A DNA stretch of 64,000 nucleotides from Apostichopus japonicus. Lineage: Eukaryota > Echinodermata > Holothuroidea > Aspidochirotida > Stichopodidae. Location of the stretch: positions 7,095,001 through 7,159,000 of the forward strand of contig NC_092577.1 in NCBI RefSeq assembly GCF_037975245.1, given 5' to 3'. This document shows, piece by piece, positions 13,001-24,614 of this stretch. The translations under genes were made by a program, and so were the position numbers. Position 1 is the first letter of the stretch, and each line of letters begins with the position of its first letter. A model generated the notes under the pieces. It had not been told where the DNA came from and did not search any database. It saw only the letters and a list, made by a program, of their open reading frames with translations.

Positions 13001-14163
13001 CATTCTTATCAGCTGAATGTAACATTGCCCCCCCCCCCCCTCTTCTATCCAAGTGTATAATTTGGAAATTTTCTGATTAATGTTGAAATACGTCTCGCTA
13101 TTTCAAAAGTTTTTAGAATATGGTAAATACTGACTTTTTTAAAACTTGTAGTAAAACAGTAGGCCTATCCTGAAAAATGCTTAAAATGTCTAATTATCTT
13201 GCTGTCTTGATGACACTTGTAGTGACGCAATACTACCACGATAGATTTCGCTAGTCGATAGTACGCGTTTTTCCTTGGAACTTATACTAGCCTCTTATCT
13301 TTGCTTTACTGGAACTTAGTCACGACCATCATATTTTGTTTTTATTATTTGCATATTGCGTTTTCTTATATATTTGGTGTGGGACCCCTATTTATATAAT
13401 ATATAAGTATTATATAATAAAAATATGTTGTCAATAGTCAAGAGGCCGTCTAAATTGTAATTTGGCGAGTTGTAGTGTAACTAGTGTAAGTTGTAGTGTA
13501 CAACTGGCGAGTTGTAGTGTAACTGAGTATTTGTTTTCTTTTCCATAAAACGTTTGCGACCCATAACACGTAAACACTTTCAAGCTGCTGTACAAGATTC
13601 CTTGAATCATGGGCGGAGAAACAGGGGGGGGGGGGGGGGGTTTAACCCCCCACTTTTCGAAGAGGGGGGTTGGCCCACACAATCAACCCCCCCCCCCCTA
13701 GTTTTTGCCAGTAATGTTCTGTTATAGCCTATAATGTTATGTGCTCCAAATGGCATAATAAATCAAATTATTAAATTTGAAGTTGTTAAAGTCATTTCAA
13801 CCTTTTACCTGGTAAGCTACATCAACAATTAACGACCGAAAACCGAGTTAGAATTGACCCACACATTATTTCTAGCCCCTTTCCCCCACCTTGCGCATTG
13901 GAACTTGTAGCTCATAGCGCTAACTTCACCCCACAACAGACATACACAAAATAACGTTTTGTTGCTGTTGAATAGCTTAGGAACTGTATACACTTGCCAA
14001 CTTCAACGAGGTGTTTCTAAGTACATGTACGTAGGCAATATGAGTGTCGAAATATTCGCTAGGCTGGCGCGCTTTAGCACTATCAATGAGAAGTCGATTT
14101 CGCCGCACGTGCCTTACGTCTTACACAGCACCGTTTGGTACAAATGTACTCATATTGTTTTTA
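10090..14163. other. Noncoding AT-rich stretch with homopolymer tracts
   Basis: No gene recognised. Short direct repeats of TTTCGCGRGTGATGTTTGAG lie near 12076 and 12446. The unit GGCGAGTTGTAGTGTAACT is repeated at 13463-13527. Long G or C runs occur at about 12728, 13027, 13623 and 13687. The last two flank CATGGGCGGAGAAACAGGGG (from about 13608), which resembles the G-rich hAT-type termini elsewhere in the window, but no partner end was found. A 102-codon plus-strand frame at 11213-11521 is unrecognised. Confidence 0.4.
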
Positions 14164-14262
14164 GGCATGAATTGATTATTACATTGATTATTATTTATTG
14201 ATTGATTTATATTGATTGATAATTGATGATTTATATTGATTGATAATATTAATTGATTATTA
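14164..14262. repeat. ATTGATT-type simple repeat
   Basis: Irregular repetition of TTATTGATTGATTTATATTG-like text directly abuts the 5' end of the SINE that follows. Confidence 0.7.
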
Positions 14263-14264
14263 CA

Positions 14265-14531
14265 TGGCGGAGTGTATAGCCTAGTGGTTAACGCGGGCGT
14301 CTCCCAGTCATGAGATCCCCGGTTCGATTCCCCGCCGACAGCAATGTGTGTCGTCTGGCAAGGGTGTTGTTCAATAACAACTTCCCGACATGGACGTTAA
14401 ATGGATGTGTGCCGAGAGATTGGCTTCGGTCAGCTTGCGAGTCTACAAGCCTCCATGGCTTCTTTCGCGAGTTCCTGCTTGCGGGAAGATCACATATACA
14501 TACATATACATACATACATACATACATACAT
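14265..14531 (+). mobile_element. tRNA-derived SINE with ATAC tail
   Basis: The first 75 bp are tRNA-like. A box A match TAGCCTAGTGG sits at 14277-14287 and a perfect box B GGTTCGATTCC at 14321-14331, the spacing of an internal RNA polymerase III promoter. A tRNA-unrelated body of about 150 bp follows, and then a simple-repeat tail of CATA/CATACATA units (about 14490-14531) instead of poly-A. This head, body and simple-repeat tail order defines a SINE2-type element mobilised by a partner LINE. It is not a functional tRNA gene: the 3' acceptor side does not pair with the 5' end. Confidence 0.8.
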
Positions 14532-15028
14532 TGGTTGTATTGTAGGGGACTACCTTAGGAGTTAGGACTATTTTGGCAAAGTTTGGAGTATGTGATGACT
14601 GTAGATTGTTTGGAAACTTCACTTGAATCATGTGAAACTCACCTGAACTCAAATGTAAATTAGGTCTGAGACTTTGTTCCTGTGTGTAAACCTGTGATAT
14701 GGTTAGTGTAGAACTATTATGCTGTTACTGACCGAGAGTATCAAGGACAGCTAATAAAACAACATACGGTACTCCAGAATATTTTGCACCCATGCGGGAA
14801 AACTGCATTGAAATGAATTTTACTGTATCCTATATGTTGCACTGGTAGAGCGCATGCGATTCAGAAAAAAGTTGATTGGATACGGCCAATAGGCTATATA
14901 ATCCATGGTGACCGTTTATTTACAAGTTGAGAATACAACATGAAAAAACGAAAACTGTTGCTCTTCATTATAGTAAGACATCAGTGACAGAACATGAGAT
15001 TTCAATTTTCAAAATATGAAATGGTTAA
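14532..15028. other. Noncoding; small tRNA-like piece
   Basis: At about 14836-14856 the text CTGGTAGAGCGCATGCGATT resembles a tRNA D-arm/box A region, but there is no box B downstream. It is probably a decayed SINE head. Confidence 0.3.
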
Positions 15029-15330
15029 CAGGCGCGTATCCAGGGGGGCGTTGGGGCGCCCCCCCCCCGGGTAAGAAAAAGAGGAGAGAAAAAAAAGAGA
15101 GAAGGAAAAAGGGAAAAAGAGAGGAAAGAAGGAGAGGGAGGGAGGAAAAGAAAAAGAAGAAAGAAGAAAGACAGAAAAAGGAGAAAAGGATTGAGTAGAA
15201 AATACGGCAAGAAAACGGAAAGAGAAAGAGGAACAGTGACAAAGTTATTCAAATTTGTAAAGCAAACAGGAGATATCACATCATATCAGTGAGCATGAAA
15301 ATGGCGTTCCACGATAAACAGCCTCCAAAC

Positions 15331-15832
15331 CATGGGCGCAGATCCTGGTGAGGACAGCGGGACGCGTCCCCACCAACTTTTTCAGTAGTGGGGACATGAT
15401 ATACCGTGTCCCCACCAATTTGTCTTGACCAATAGCTGCATTTCAAGTTCCCCTGTATTGAACTTTGGCGCAGTTTGATCCAGTATTGTGCAAATGACAT
15501 GCAGCATTTCTCATGTTATTGTATTTTATCCACAGTTGAGAGGACTCCAGACCCATCGTATACAAAAGTCTACTTGGATTATTTGTCCCCTGATTTCTTT
15601 CTGCAGACGCCCATGTATTTCTCCAAACTAAATTTCTAAGCCATGAGATCTAACACTTAAGGAGGTTTAGGAGCATCATTAGGTCTGGGAAGTGTTATTT
15701 CCGTCGATCTGGGAGGTATATTTGCCAAAAAAATTGTACGCTACGCGCGAACCCATGGTCGCTCTCGGCGACGATAGTGTCATAGAACAGACACGCGTCC
15801 CCACCATTATCCTAGACTGATCTGCGCCCATG
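15331..15832. mobile_element. hAT-like MITE, TIR CATGGGCGCAGATC
   Basis: Inverted 14-bp ends are CATGGGCGCAGATC on the left and GATCTGCGCCCATG on the right. The flanking 8-bp target duplications are CTCCAAAC (15323-15330) and CTCAAAAC (15833-15840), with one mismatch. Subterminal GACGCGTCCCCACC recurs inverted near the other end. A length of 502 bp with 8-bp duplications fits a nonautonomous hAT element, inserted into the larger element at 15029-16494. Confidence 0.75.
15681..15800 (+). repeat. 110-bp dispersed repeat R, copy 1
   Basis: The shared text runs CTGGGAAGTG..ATTTCC, GATCTGGGAGGTA, TTTGCCAAA, TTGTACGCT.CGCGC, ACCCATGGT.GC.CTC. Related copies lie at 16349-16455, 16506-16620 and 46405-46500. 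Confidence 0.65.
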
Positions 15833-16348
15833 CTCAAAACTGTCGATGTGTGTAGTGTTCGGTTTCGGAAATATCTGGTATATTTTTATTTCCTTCAACA
15901 AATTTTTTTAGTAGCCGTCTGAATTTTCGAAAATTCCCGACCAAAATTCTTCATCATACTTCTTCATACTCGTGCAATTTTGACCCGTCTGTTAGGGTTT
16001 GAAGGATGTTTTTCTATATCGGTTGTCCATAGATGATATTTTGTGCAACATTATGGGTATGTTTTTAAGTGAATTTATTCACGAGAATTGTGAATTTTCA
16101 AATTCTGAACAAATAATGGGCATAAAACTTTGCCTGTTAGTATCAGATGCTAACAAACCTTGAAAAGTGGGACTGACGGGTATTGTGGGCCGCGATGAAG
16201 AATCACCTACAAAAGCAATGATCCACAGGAGATGTGATGAAGTCGAACATGATGTGTGACTGGTGACAATCTTCAAAGAGGTTATAGATGAGAAAAAAAG
16301 TATTTGGAAATACTTGGTTCTCAGGCAAAAGTGTACATATGGTTGGTC

Positions 16349-16455
16349 AGTTTCAAGCCCGAGAAGTGCCATTTCCGGTGATCTGGGGGTACCAAAACCA
16401 GAATTTGCTTGTACGCTGCGCGCCAACCAATGGTGGCGCTCCGCTTAGATAGTAA
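16349..16455 (+). repeat. 110-bp dispersed repeat R, copy 2
   Basis: This copy carries GAGAAGTGCCATTTCCGGTG, then TTGTACGCTGCGCGCCAACC and AATGGTGGCGCTCCGCTTAG. It sits at the right end of the element at 15029-16494. Confidence 0.65.
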
Positions 16456-16505
16456 TTCGCGCCCCCGGGTTAGAAAATCCTGCATACGCCCCTGGTTAAA
16501 TGCAG

Positions 16506-16690
16506 CTTTCAAGGCCTGGGCAGTGCCATTTACTGCAATCTGGGAGGCAATATTTGCCAAACAATTCTTGTGCTCTTCGCGCCAACTTATGGTGGCGCTC
16601 CACTTAGATAGTGAGCCAGCAGTTATGACTTTTTATGGCATGCAGCCCCCCCCCCCCACTTCTGACAAGAAATCTCCGCCACTGCCTTGA
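16506..16690 (+). repeat. Repeat R copy 3 fused to a G-rich transposon end
   Basis: A copy of the R repeat (GGGCAGTGCCATTTACTGCA ... ATGGTGGCGCTCCACTTAGA) is followed by a C-run (about 16647-16658) and an inverted terminus. Read on minus, that terminus is CAGTGGCGGAGATTTCTTG, a hAT-type end. No left partner was found. Confidence 0.5.
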
Positions 16691-17585
16691 ATGTATCATT
16701 ACAAGAAAATTGTCGAGGTGCAAATGATGAATTTACATTTTCCAGCATTGTTCTCACTTTTAGATCTAACGAATTTGCCATTTTGTTGTAAATTGCTATG
16801 ATTTGAACTGGAAGATTGATCATTTATCTCAAAAAGAGGGGAATTTCCCTCGTGGCCAATGGAAACGACTTGAACGAGTCTCTTTTCAAGATCTAAACAA
16901 CCAACGACACATTGTAAAGCAGCGTTTCCAGAACGGTTGTTACTGTATGGTTGTACTACCCTGTTTGTTTGGTGTGATTCCCCGAAGCCACAGTACTGGC
17001 TTATTAAATATGAAGATATTGCAATACATTCCAGATGGTGAACATACTGAAAGAAACAGACCTAGAATATTGCAATTGTCAAAGAAGAAATCCCACGTAT
17101 GTCTTGTGTTCCTTTCAAGTTTCATATTGTTAGGCTATGTACCTACAACTTCAGTGACAGGGACATCATTAAAGACTTTAATTTAAAGTTATGGCTTAGG
17201 CTAGGTCTTCTCTAGTCATATAAGAAAATTGCAGCCTAACTTAGGCCTAGGCTCCTAGTAGCCCACTAGTTTTAGTTACAATATTCAATACTACCGCAAT
17301 GCCAGCATAACGTGTGACCTAGGCTCAGCAAAATGTAGGAATTGCTGAAATATGCCTGTTACAGTGTTAGTTGCTTATATACAAGTTGAAGCCTGGGAGG
17401 TTTTTCTCCCTCAGAATACTTGGGTCATATTGGTTTATTGAAGTAATGTTCTACACTTGCAAGATCATCCAACTGTCCGAAAGGTTTTAGTCAAATTTAG
17501 TCATAAAAACCTATGCTTCAAGTACTCTGGAGTTGTTTCCTCGGCTGGGATATTGTGGATTTAAATGCTAACCTGCCATGGCCCA
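16691..17585. other. Noncoding stretch, no gene seen
   Basis: A 127-codon plus-strand frame at 16803-17186 shows no domain and no splice context. TAGGCCTAGG words recur near 17250. Confidence 0.35.
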
Positions 17586-17589
17586 TACA

Positions 17590-18055
17590 AAAAAGTCCTG
17601 CACAAAATCATGCAGGATTTTATGCAGGATTTATGCCAGGATTTGGCCACATCTTGCAGGATTTATGTAGGATTCCTACAAGAAAATTTGCAGGATTTTG
17701 AAAGGACTATGCAAAATAATTTACAGGATTGTACAGGATTTTTGAAAGACTATGCAAGATAATATACATGATTGTACAGGACTTTTGAAAGACTATGCAA
17801 GATAATGGACAGGGTTGTACAGGACTTTTGAAAGACTATGCAAGATAATTTACAGGATTGTACAGGACTTTTGAAAGATTATGCAAGATAATATACAGGA
17901 TTGTACAGGATTTATGAAAGACTATGCAAGATATTATACAGGATTGTACACGACTTTTGAAAGACTATGCAAGATAATATACAGGATTGTACAGAATTTA
18001 TGAAAGACTATGCAAGATGTTATACAGGATTGTACAGGACTTTTGTAAGACTATT
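17590..18055 (+). repeat. 43-bp minisatellite (TGCAAGATAAT/CAGGATTGTACAGGAC)
   Basis: About eight tandem units of 43 bp span roughly 17700-18055. Each contains TTTTGAAAGACTATGCAAGA and ATACAGGATTGTACAGGACT with a few substitutions. The preceding 100 bp hold shorter GCAGGATTTATG repeats that look like the seed of the array. The unit length is not a multiple of three and no long open frame results. Confidence 0.9.
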
Positions 18056-18138
18056 ATTGTAGTTTGTGTCACCCAAAATACTCAGTAGGGGCTATAGCGC
18101 CCCTCTCAAAACACTGCAGTGCTTTACACCACACTTAC

Positions 18139-18195
18139 TGGTCCAAGACAACCCAGTATTGGAACATACAGTATCCATCATTTCCAGGGTTTGTG
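18139..18195 (-). CDS. Candidate small internal exon (minus)
   Basis: A TTATCAG acceptor and a GTAAGT donor bound 57 bases reading TNPGNDGYCMFQYWVVLD. The exon is symmetrical (phase 1 in, phase 0 after completing two bases). Cysteine and aromatic content is suggestive of an extracellular or Ig-like fold, but the piece is too short to name, and no neighbouring exon was linked to it. Confidence 0.25.
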
Positions 18196-20260
18196 CTGAT
18201 AATGATCATTTCCTATGGACGTATCTTCAGCTTCAATATCACTTTTAAATACATTTACATAATTAACTTACTAAAGGTGTAGCCATCATGTGAAGATGAT
18301 TGCCACAAAGACTGCTGTAGTGTCACGATGCTATCTGAATGAAAAATTCCTAAGAACTTTCATAAAAGCTTCAGAAACCAAACACTGTAATACTGCATAA
18401 TCACTAAATTAAATATATCAATGATTGGATCAAAGTGGAACTGCTACCATGGGGTTTTCTTTGTTGTGAATTTCCTTTTGTTTCTGAAGTCTTCTGAAAT
18501 TTCTGAACAACTAATTTGATTTAAGGTTAGTGTTTTACTTTTGATTTAGAAGTAATTGAGGCTCGAACTGCTCCATGATGTAATAATTCAACCGTAGGAA
18601 GAAACCCTCTAGTGAATATGAAGACGCAGACCGTACTGGATAGAGGAGAGCAGGACCTATAAACCTATCAAGCTTCTTTTGGTATCCTACACTTCTTGAT
18701 GCACAGAGTATATATATACCATAGGAATGGTAAGAATGAAGTAAATCTGGTTTGTTGTGACTTGATTCACCAAACTGCTGGCTAGCAAGCATGGTTACGG
18801 AAGGGAATTTCCCCTGCCATTATTTATCACTATCATGTCATGATAACATTTCTTCCTTGCATATTTGAGAGCTACTATAAATACTGTTTAAAATAAACAC
18901 ATTTAGAGAGCATTCAAGGTTATACAAGCACTGGCATCCATTAGGGTGGTGAGCATTTGCCACCCCCCCCCCTCCATGGGCTACACTATACAGTAGGGCT
19001 TTAAAATCACTATCAGAGAACATAAAATATCTGAAAAGTAAAAATGCCTCAGCTGGAGTCCTCAGGGACTCCCACTAGGGCTTAGATTTATATTTCATAG
19101 AATTTATATTTCTCTCTCTACAAGTAAATACTGTACATGCTTTAATAAATACATACTTAGTACAAGAGTATGAGAGGTCTCAGAGATGTTACAGGGCTCT
19201 TCTGAAGCACCCAGCCAGGGCTCAGATATACATTCAACAGAGTAAAATCAGATTAAGTATTTCTATCCCTGAAATGTCCTCATGTGCTTTAAATTGCTAG
19301 CAGTTTCCAAAAACTATGTGAAAATACTAAAGATTTGGATAGCTTTGCAGTACCCTTGTAAGTCCAGCCACTATAAACAGAGAACACAATTGGAAATACC
19401 ATCTACTAATCTACAGAGCTCTGTCAATACAGAATTGTCACTTGCTGAGCCAGTCACTGCAGTTGGTTTTAAAAAAACTAATTGGTCTCAAAATTGATCT
19501 AACTTCACCGAATTGAGTACGGTGGCTTAATAGGGAAATTTCACAAGTTTGACTATTTTATCTCATAACTACAGTATTTCAACTCAAAACTTTGAGGTTA
19601 AAAGTGTCTTCATCTGCCAAATTCGTGGAAAGAACTGACCATATTGGATAGCTATTGACCAGCTAAACAGGGTACTCTTACTGTATTCTATAAACCTTTG
19701 GTGATCTTAAATCTGGAAAGAGACCCCGGAGAGTGGTGTAACTAGGTCAATGTAGGCAATGCAGTCCCCAGGGGCCTGGTGCTATTAAATGAAGAAAAAT
19801 AATATAAAAACACCTATCCACCAAAGCTGACACACTAAATTAGATACAATTATCGCCCGATTGGTGGAAATTCAAAAGACATTCTCTCCTCAATAGAAAA
19901 GAAGGTGCGAAACCTCACAAATTTCTCAGTCAAGCCCAAACCATGCATGGTTGGGTTGTGTGAGGTTGGACTTTGGGAGCTTATTTACATCACTGCACCA
20001 CACCTTTATATGCCACTTCCACTAAACAATAGAAAATCCGGTTCAAGTTTGATGGTTTACTGGTTAATTGTTTTTACACTTACCTGGTTATTGGAATCTG
20101 AAGTGTACTTTCCTTCCTTTGGATTTTTTTATCTGTGAATGTCCATGTATACAGGGTAGTAAGCTAGAGACATACACATATCTATTTCTGACTGACATTC
20201 TCAATATATCCTACCATTAGGACTTAATTTTCATTCACACATTTTCTTAATCTTCATTAG

Positions 20261-20424
20261 GTTAACTTGAGTTATCCTGAAGCGAGCTATTAGGGGATCA
20301 CCTTTTCCACCTGTAGTTACCAATTTTTTTTTTTTATGGAAGCTTTCGCACTGTGCTGATAAAGAAAATGAATGTTTCATCAGCTGATATTTCCTCCATG
20401 TGATGGTAATCACATTAATGGTAA
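20261..20424 (+). pseudogene. Degenerate member of the G-K-L exon family (copy A)
   Basis: After an acceptor-like CTTCATTAG the text GTTAACTTGAGTTATCCTGA aligns with the exons at 22216 and 32169 (GTAAACTTGAATTATTCAGT). It ends at TTAATG/GTAAGTGTAG, like the exon at 24060. In the frame used by its relatives it begins with TAA and has further stops, so it is a relic. It lies just outside the segmental duplication, implying an older exon duplication. Confidence 0.45.
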
Positions 20425-21237
20425 GTGTAGAACAGTAATGATAATCTTTCAAAGATGTCTGGTAGATTTTTTGGATAGCATAGCAGATCAAGGAATACTC
20501 TTGTTTCTCAATTCACTCTCACTAAAAGAATTTTATATACAGTTTTATCTCATCAACTCGAAATACAACTGACAGAATTAATCCCTATGAGGACATTAAA
20601 ATGATCGGATTCTTGGTGAATTAATCTAGTACTTGGTATGTTTGTAATGAGATTGCCATGACATAGCAGCTGTCTAAACACCCATTTGGTACATTTTACC
20701 ATTTGCCAAACTGAAATAAAAATTGCCCCCCTGAGACTCAAATGAATATAGTCTTCTAAGAACTCCTGACACTCCCAGAATGGTAAGACTGGAAGACAAC
20801 TTGTTGGTTTCTATGAAAGTAGTTTGGGTTACCTACAGATATGTCTTCTGTTTTGGTATTTATTTTCTTCAGATTAAAACCAAGAACTTGAAATACCATT
20901 TTAGATATTCTATTACGATGTAGAAACATTAAAAAAGTCAACTCAGTCTGTATTGCTGAGCTTTGTGTTAGGGGTATTTGTAATGAACACTCTGTCAAAC
21001 AAACAACAAAACCTTGATTAATTTAGGTAGGTCACACATAGGTCACGCAAGTATGGATATAATCTGAAATTTTAATATTCTTTGTTTGTTATTATATTTA
21101 TTTACTGTAGTACGGTAGAGTTGACGGTTTTAAGCATAAATTGCTTAAATGTTACAAAAATATGATTCAAAACGTAATTGGACAGTATATACAATGCAAA
21201 TCACCTCCACCTTTGATATTCATCTCAAAGATGTCTA

Positions 21238-21353
21238 TCATATCAGCTGAGGATGATGGGTTTGCTTCTCCCTTAATTCTTTGATATTTTTCTCCAAATT
21301 ACTAATTAACTGTCGCACACCAGTTCTAAGATCCACAATCACATCCTGTGGGG
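21238..21353 (-). CDS. Terminal exon of an unrecognised minus-strand gene
   Basis: A CTTTAG acceptor at 21354-21359 opens two split-codon bases and 37 codons, then TGA (21238-21240). The product reads PQDVIVDLRTGVRQLISNLE and KNIKELREKQTHHPQLI, an amphipathic, probably coiled-coil C-terminus with strongly protein-like composition. No upstream exon could be connected; the minus-strand open block at 32513-32701 is the nearest candidate but no phase link was shown. I do not recognise the family. Confidence 0.5.
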
Positions 21354-22051
21354 CTAAAGAAGCATTATTCAAGTAAGGTGTACACAAAACCAGTGACATT
21401 GAGAGCCTGGTACAGTTCCATACAAAATTGTGTCACCAGATCCACTTTTTTTAAGTCTTTGTTTATCCAAAGTTAAAGTATATATCATTCTTTATCACAT
21501 ATTTCACTGGGCACTAACTTATAGCCACTTGTGACAACTGTAGCCATCACCCAACCCTCACCGTCTCACACCAGGACTGCACAAAACAAAATGTTATGAA
21601 ATAACAATCAAATTCTGCAGAAAGAAAAATGTGTACTTTAATTCAATCAATTAAAGTACAATGCATCATTTCAGAAATCCTACAAATTCATCAACCTATA
21701 GACAGTACAGTGAACCATCGGTTTCTAAATTATGTGACCAGAATCCTTCATCATGTTTTCTTCAGGCTCCATTTGTTTTCAGGGTGGCTTTGTTATAACT
21801 CTTGTTTCTCAATTGAATATACAGTAAACTAGAGTGCGGTATTGCTTAAAGTTAGTATTGAAGATTCAATGCTTGTCTCAATTTCAAATTAATGTTTCTT
21901 TGTATTTCAATTAGTTTGGTGTTAGGTGAGCTGTATATATACTGTGGGAAGCATTATAAGACCTTGAACTCATCTTGTACAGTCTATAGATTTGTATTCC
22001 AGTTGCATTAGTTTCTTTACATTGTTATTATAATTATAACTGAGTATTTTT
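21354..22051. other. Noncoding stretch, no gene seen
   Basis: Possible intron or intergenic DNA upstream of the minus-strand exon. No repeats stand out. Confidence 0.4.
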
Positions 22052-22215
22052 TTTTAAACTACAGTAGCATACCATATGTTTTTAATAGCTGTGTTCTGTG
22101 TTTGATAATGTTACATGATAGAATGCTGCTACTTGCAGACTGGGTGATTACAATTTACATTAATTATAACATTTTAACTGATGACCAAATGCATTTTGTT
22201 TTTTCTCATCATCAG

Positions 22216-22315
22216 GTAAACTGGAATTATTCAGTCCTGAGATCAGCCTTTTTAGGGATTTACCATATCCGTATTACAGCCCGTGGAAGAAATGTGTACA
22301 GTTTTCATGAGCAGG
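22216..22315 (+). pseudogene. Broken exon, family copy B
   Basis: After CATCATCAG the exon reads KLELFSPEISL, then a one-base gain in a T-run (CTTTTTAGGG against CTTTTAGGG in copy 2) and other small changes shift the frame. Total length is 100 against 105 bases in the intact partner at 32169-32273. The GTAATG donor is conserved. It is best read as a disabled copy of that exon; downstream codons (NVYSFHEQ) survive in another frame. Confidence 0.6.
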
Positions 22316-22761
22316 GTAATGATTGTATGGTCCACCACCTAATGCTTACCCCACCCACCCATCCCCCTTTTCCATGAGAATACAAGTGTTTAATTGGATA
22401 TTTTTACTCCATGATGTATCAGATGATCCCTTCAGCGAAATTTCCCCAACGGAAAGTCTATCATCCAGCACCCCCTTTCCCCACCCGACCCCCATCAATG
22501 CCAATCACTGCAAAACAAGACATAACACGTGAACAATCTAGTTAGAATACTACTGAAGGTTGTGTCTTAAACTCAGGGATTACATCTCTAATCTTTCAAA
22601 TCTGACCAATTTTAATGGTCATTAGACATCCATTGTTTCATTATGAAACAGTTCATTCCCATTTGAGCATCTAATGCTAATGAAGGCTTTCTGTTGTCAC
22701 CGTCTCCAGGTTGAGTGGATATTATGTAATTTATGACAAGGTCCACCCATCCCATCATATG

Positions 22762-23280
22762 CATAGGCGGGGGGGGGGGGGCTGCAGCCCCCCAACCAAA
22801 ATTTTGGGTGAAAATTCGGGCAATATGCTGAGAATTTTTCGGGCACCTACTGAAAGAAGAAAAATTTGTAGTGTGTTTTCAGTTTGTTTTGGTGAAAATT
22901 CGGGCAATTTTGCTGAGAATTTTTCGGGCACCTACTGAAAGAAGAATAATTTGCAATGTGTTTTTTCAATGATTAAACTGATATTATGATTGTAACGACT
23001 TCCCCAATAATTATAACCAATATGGAAGGGTAATAACACGGAAAATATAACCAAAACTTTTCGCACGCTTTGCGCGCGCGTTCAACATCTTTTTTGTACA
23101 TATAGGCATTTATCGGTTATTTGCATATGATTTCCGTAATAACCGATGAATGTCTATATGATATGCACATTACAATGTTGAGCGCGCGCTTAGCGCGAAA
23201 AAAATGTTGGTTATATTTTTCGGGCAAGTCGTTACAGCCCCCCCCCCCAAATCAAATTAGGCTCCTACTGTACGCCTATG
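22762..23280. mobile_element. hAT-like MITE, TIR CATAGGCG, TSD ATCATATG
   Basis: Termini are CATAGGCG and CGCCTATG. A perfect 8-bp target duplication ATCATATG lies at 22754-22761 and 23281-23288. The second copy of the segmental duplication has the uninterrupted site (CATCATATTAAATAGTTGT near 32760). Both ends run into long G/C tracts. Inside are a direct repeat (CGGGCA...GAGAATTTTTCGGGCACC, twice) and inverted arms with GCGCGC cores (about 23058-23090 and 23178-23200). No coding content. Confidence 0.9.
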
Positions 23281-24059
23281 ATCATATGAAATATTTGTCA
23301 TGGATAATGATAGCAATTGAGTATTGCACTATGACAAGCAACAGTTTATGATTCTATCACAAAAGATCGTACAACACAATATGACAAGTTCTTGTAGGAA
23401 TCAGCATGTTATGTCATTTGAAATCTGTAGTGCATTTGTATTCTTTTTATTTTCTTAAAGTTATTGTGTAATGTAGTAATTCTGTTAAAAGGGGGGGGGG
23501 GGTGTTGCATCAGGTTGCTGTCTATTGGCAAAGTTGGAAATGAAGTTACTGGGAAAGTTGTGAAAGCAAAAAGAATAACATTTATATAATAGAGCAGCCT
23601 CTGCTTCACACTGGTATACCCAATATTTGACAAAAGCAATCCTAACCAGTAACTATGCCTAACTTGGCTATTTGGTGTTCATACAAAGATGAACAACTTC
23701 ATTGGCCTGCTGCACCAAATAATGCTAAAAGTACCAAATTAGAAAGTGTGCTGATCAATTTCGTCTAATCCAAAGGATTGCAAACATGTTACCAATGTTA
23801 GCATATTATTTTGTTTTGGATAAATTTTCAATAAAATGACTGAACTTGCAATTATAGAGTTGTTTCAGGGACACAGAATCATCATAGCATTAGCTTGTGT
23901 ATCTGTGAGCAATGGAATAATTGTTGAGTAAATATTAAAAAGACACACTCAATAACAAAGGTTTTATTGTTTGCATTAGAGCATATCTAGTTCTGATATT
24001 CTCAATATACAATAATTGACAACTGATTCTTATTGTCTTTGTCTTTATCTCCTCGTTAG

Positions 24060-24154
24060 GTAAATGTGGATTAATCAGTCTTGAGATGATTTTTGGGGGT
24101 CACCTAATGCGGATCTTGCACAGAATGGTTTAAAATATATAGCTGATGGTAATG
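24060..24154 (+). pseudogene. Exon family copy C, stop-containing
   Basis: After CTCGTTAG the text reads GKCGLISLEMIFGGHLMRIL then HRMV and a TAA stop before the GTAAGTG donor. Its partner in the duplication (33589-33674) lacks the stop. The start resembles copy B (GK..L.S.E), pointing to tandem exon duplication before the segmental duplication. The product is unrecognised. Confidence 0.45.
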
Positions 24155-24614
24155 GTAAGTGTATAATTATTGTATAGCAAGACTGGTAAGCTGGGTTGTA
24201 GTTATAATTAGATTTGAGTCTGGGTAGAAAGTGACTTTGTTACTGCCTAATCCTGGAGGAACAGTAATTGTTTTGAAACTTGCTTGATCAACAAAGTCCC
24301 TAAGAGTCGAAGGGAAGATAGGGTAGTACTCAGTCTTTACAGTTTTGCCACACTCCTATGTATTACCAGCCTCACTTCCACAAAAATGTAGTATTGTACC
24401 TACTTGAGATTATATCACTTTGATATAAACACAAGATTTGCTGAGGCTAAGAAATTTATAAATAATTTAATATTAACCATTTATACTGCATCAGGAAGTG
24501 AGTCAGTGTTATTTACTATGAAGCCTACAGTATGTGCTTCCACTTGCCTAATGTTACATATGTAACAATTAAGTCTTTGTTAATAAAATGTAGAATCACT
24601 AACTGGAACCATAT

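Larger units (their letters stand above)
15029..16494. mobile_element. hAT-like element with GGCGTAT termini
   Basis: The left end reads CAGGCGCGTATCCAGG. The right end, inverted, reads CAGGGGCGTATGCAGG, matching at 14 of 16 positions. Both ends run into G/C-rich CGCCCCCGGGT-type text. The flanks share only GTTAA, so the target duplication is unconvincing. A polypurine tract (about 15070-15200) and two copies of a 110-bp repeat (about 15680 and 16350) lie inside, and another element (15331-15832) is nested within it. No transposase domain was seen. Confidence 0.5.
18056..21237. other. Mostly noncoding stretch with two weak exon candidates
   Basis: Apart from the candidate exon at 18139-18195 and the degenerate exon at 20261-20424, nothing gene-like was recognised. 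Around 19728-19790 the text AGTGGTGTAACTAGGTCAAT resembles a hAT-type terminus, without a partner. Confidence 0.35.

Noticed and set aside
14265-14340. Functional tRNA gene
   Set aside because: Boxes A and B are present, but there is no acceptor stem pairing and it continues into a SINE body with an ATAC tail.
15009-15279. Lysine/glutamate-rich plus frame and phenylalanine/leucine-rich minus frames
   Set aside because: Both are translations of a polypurine/polypyrimidine tract inside a transposon.
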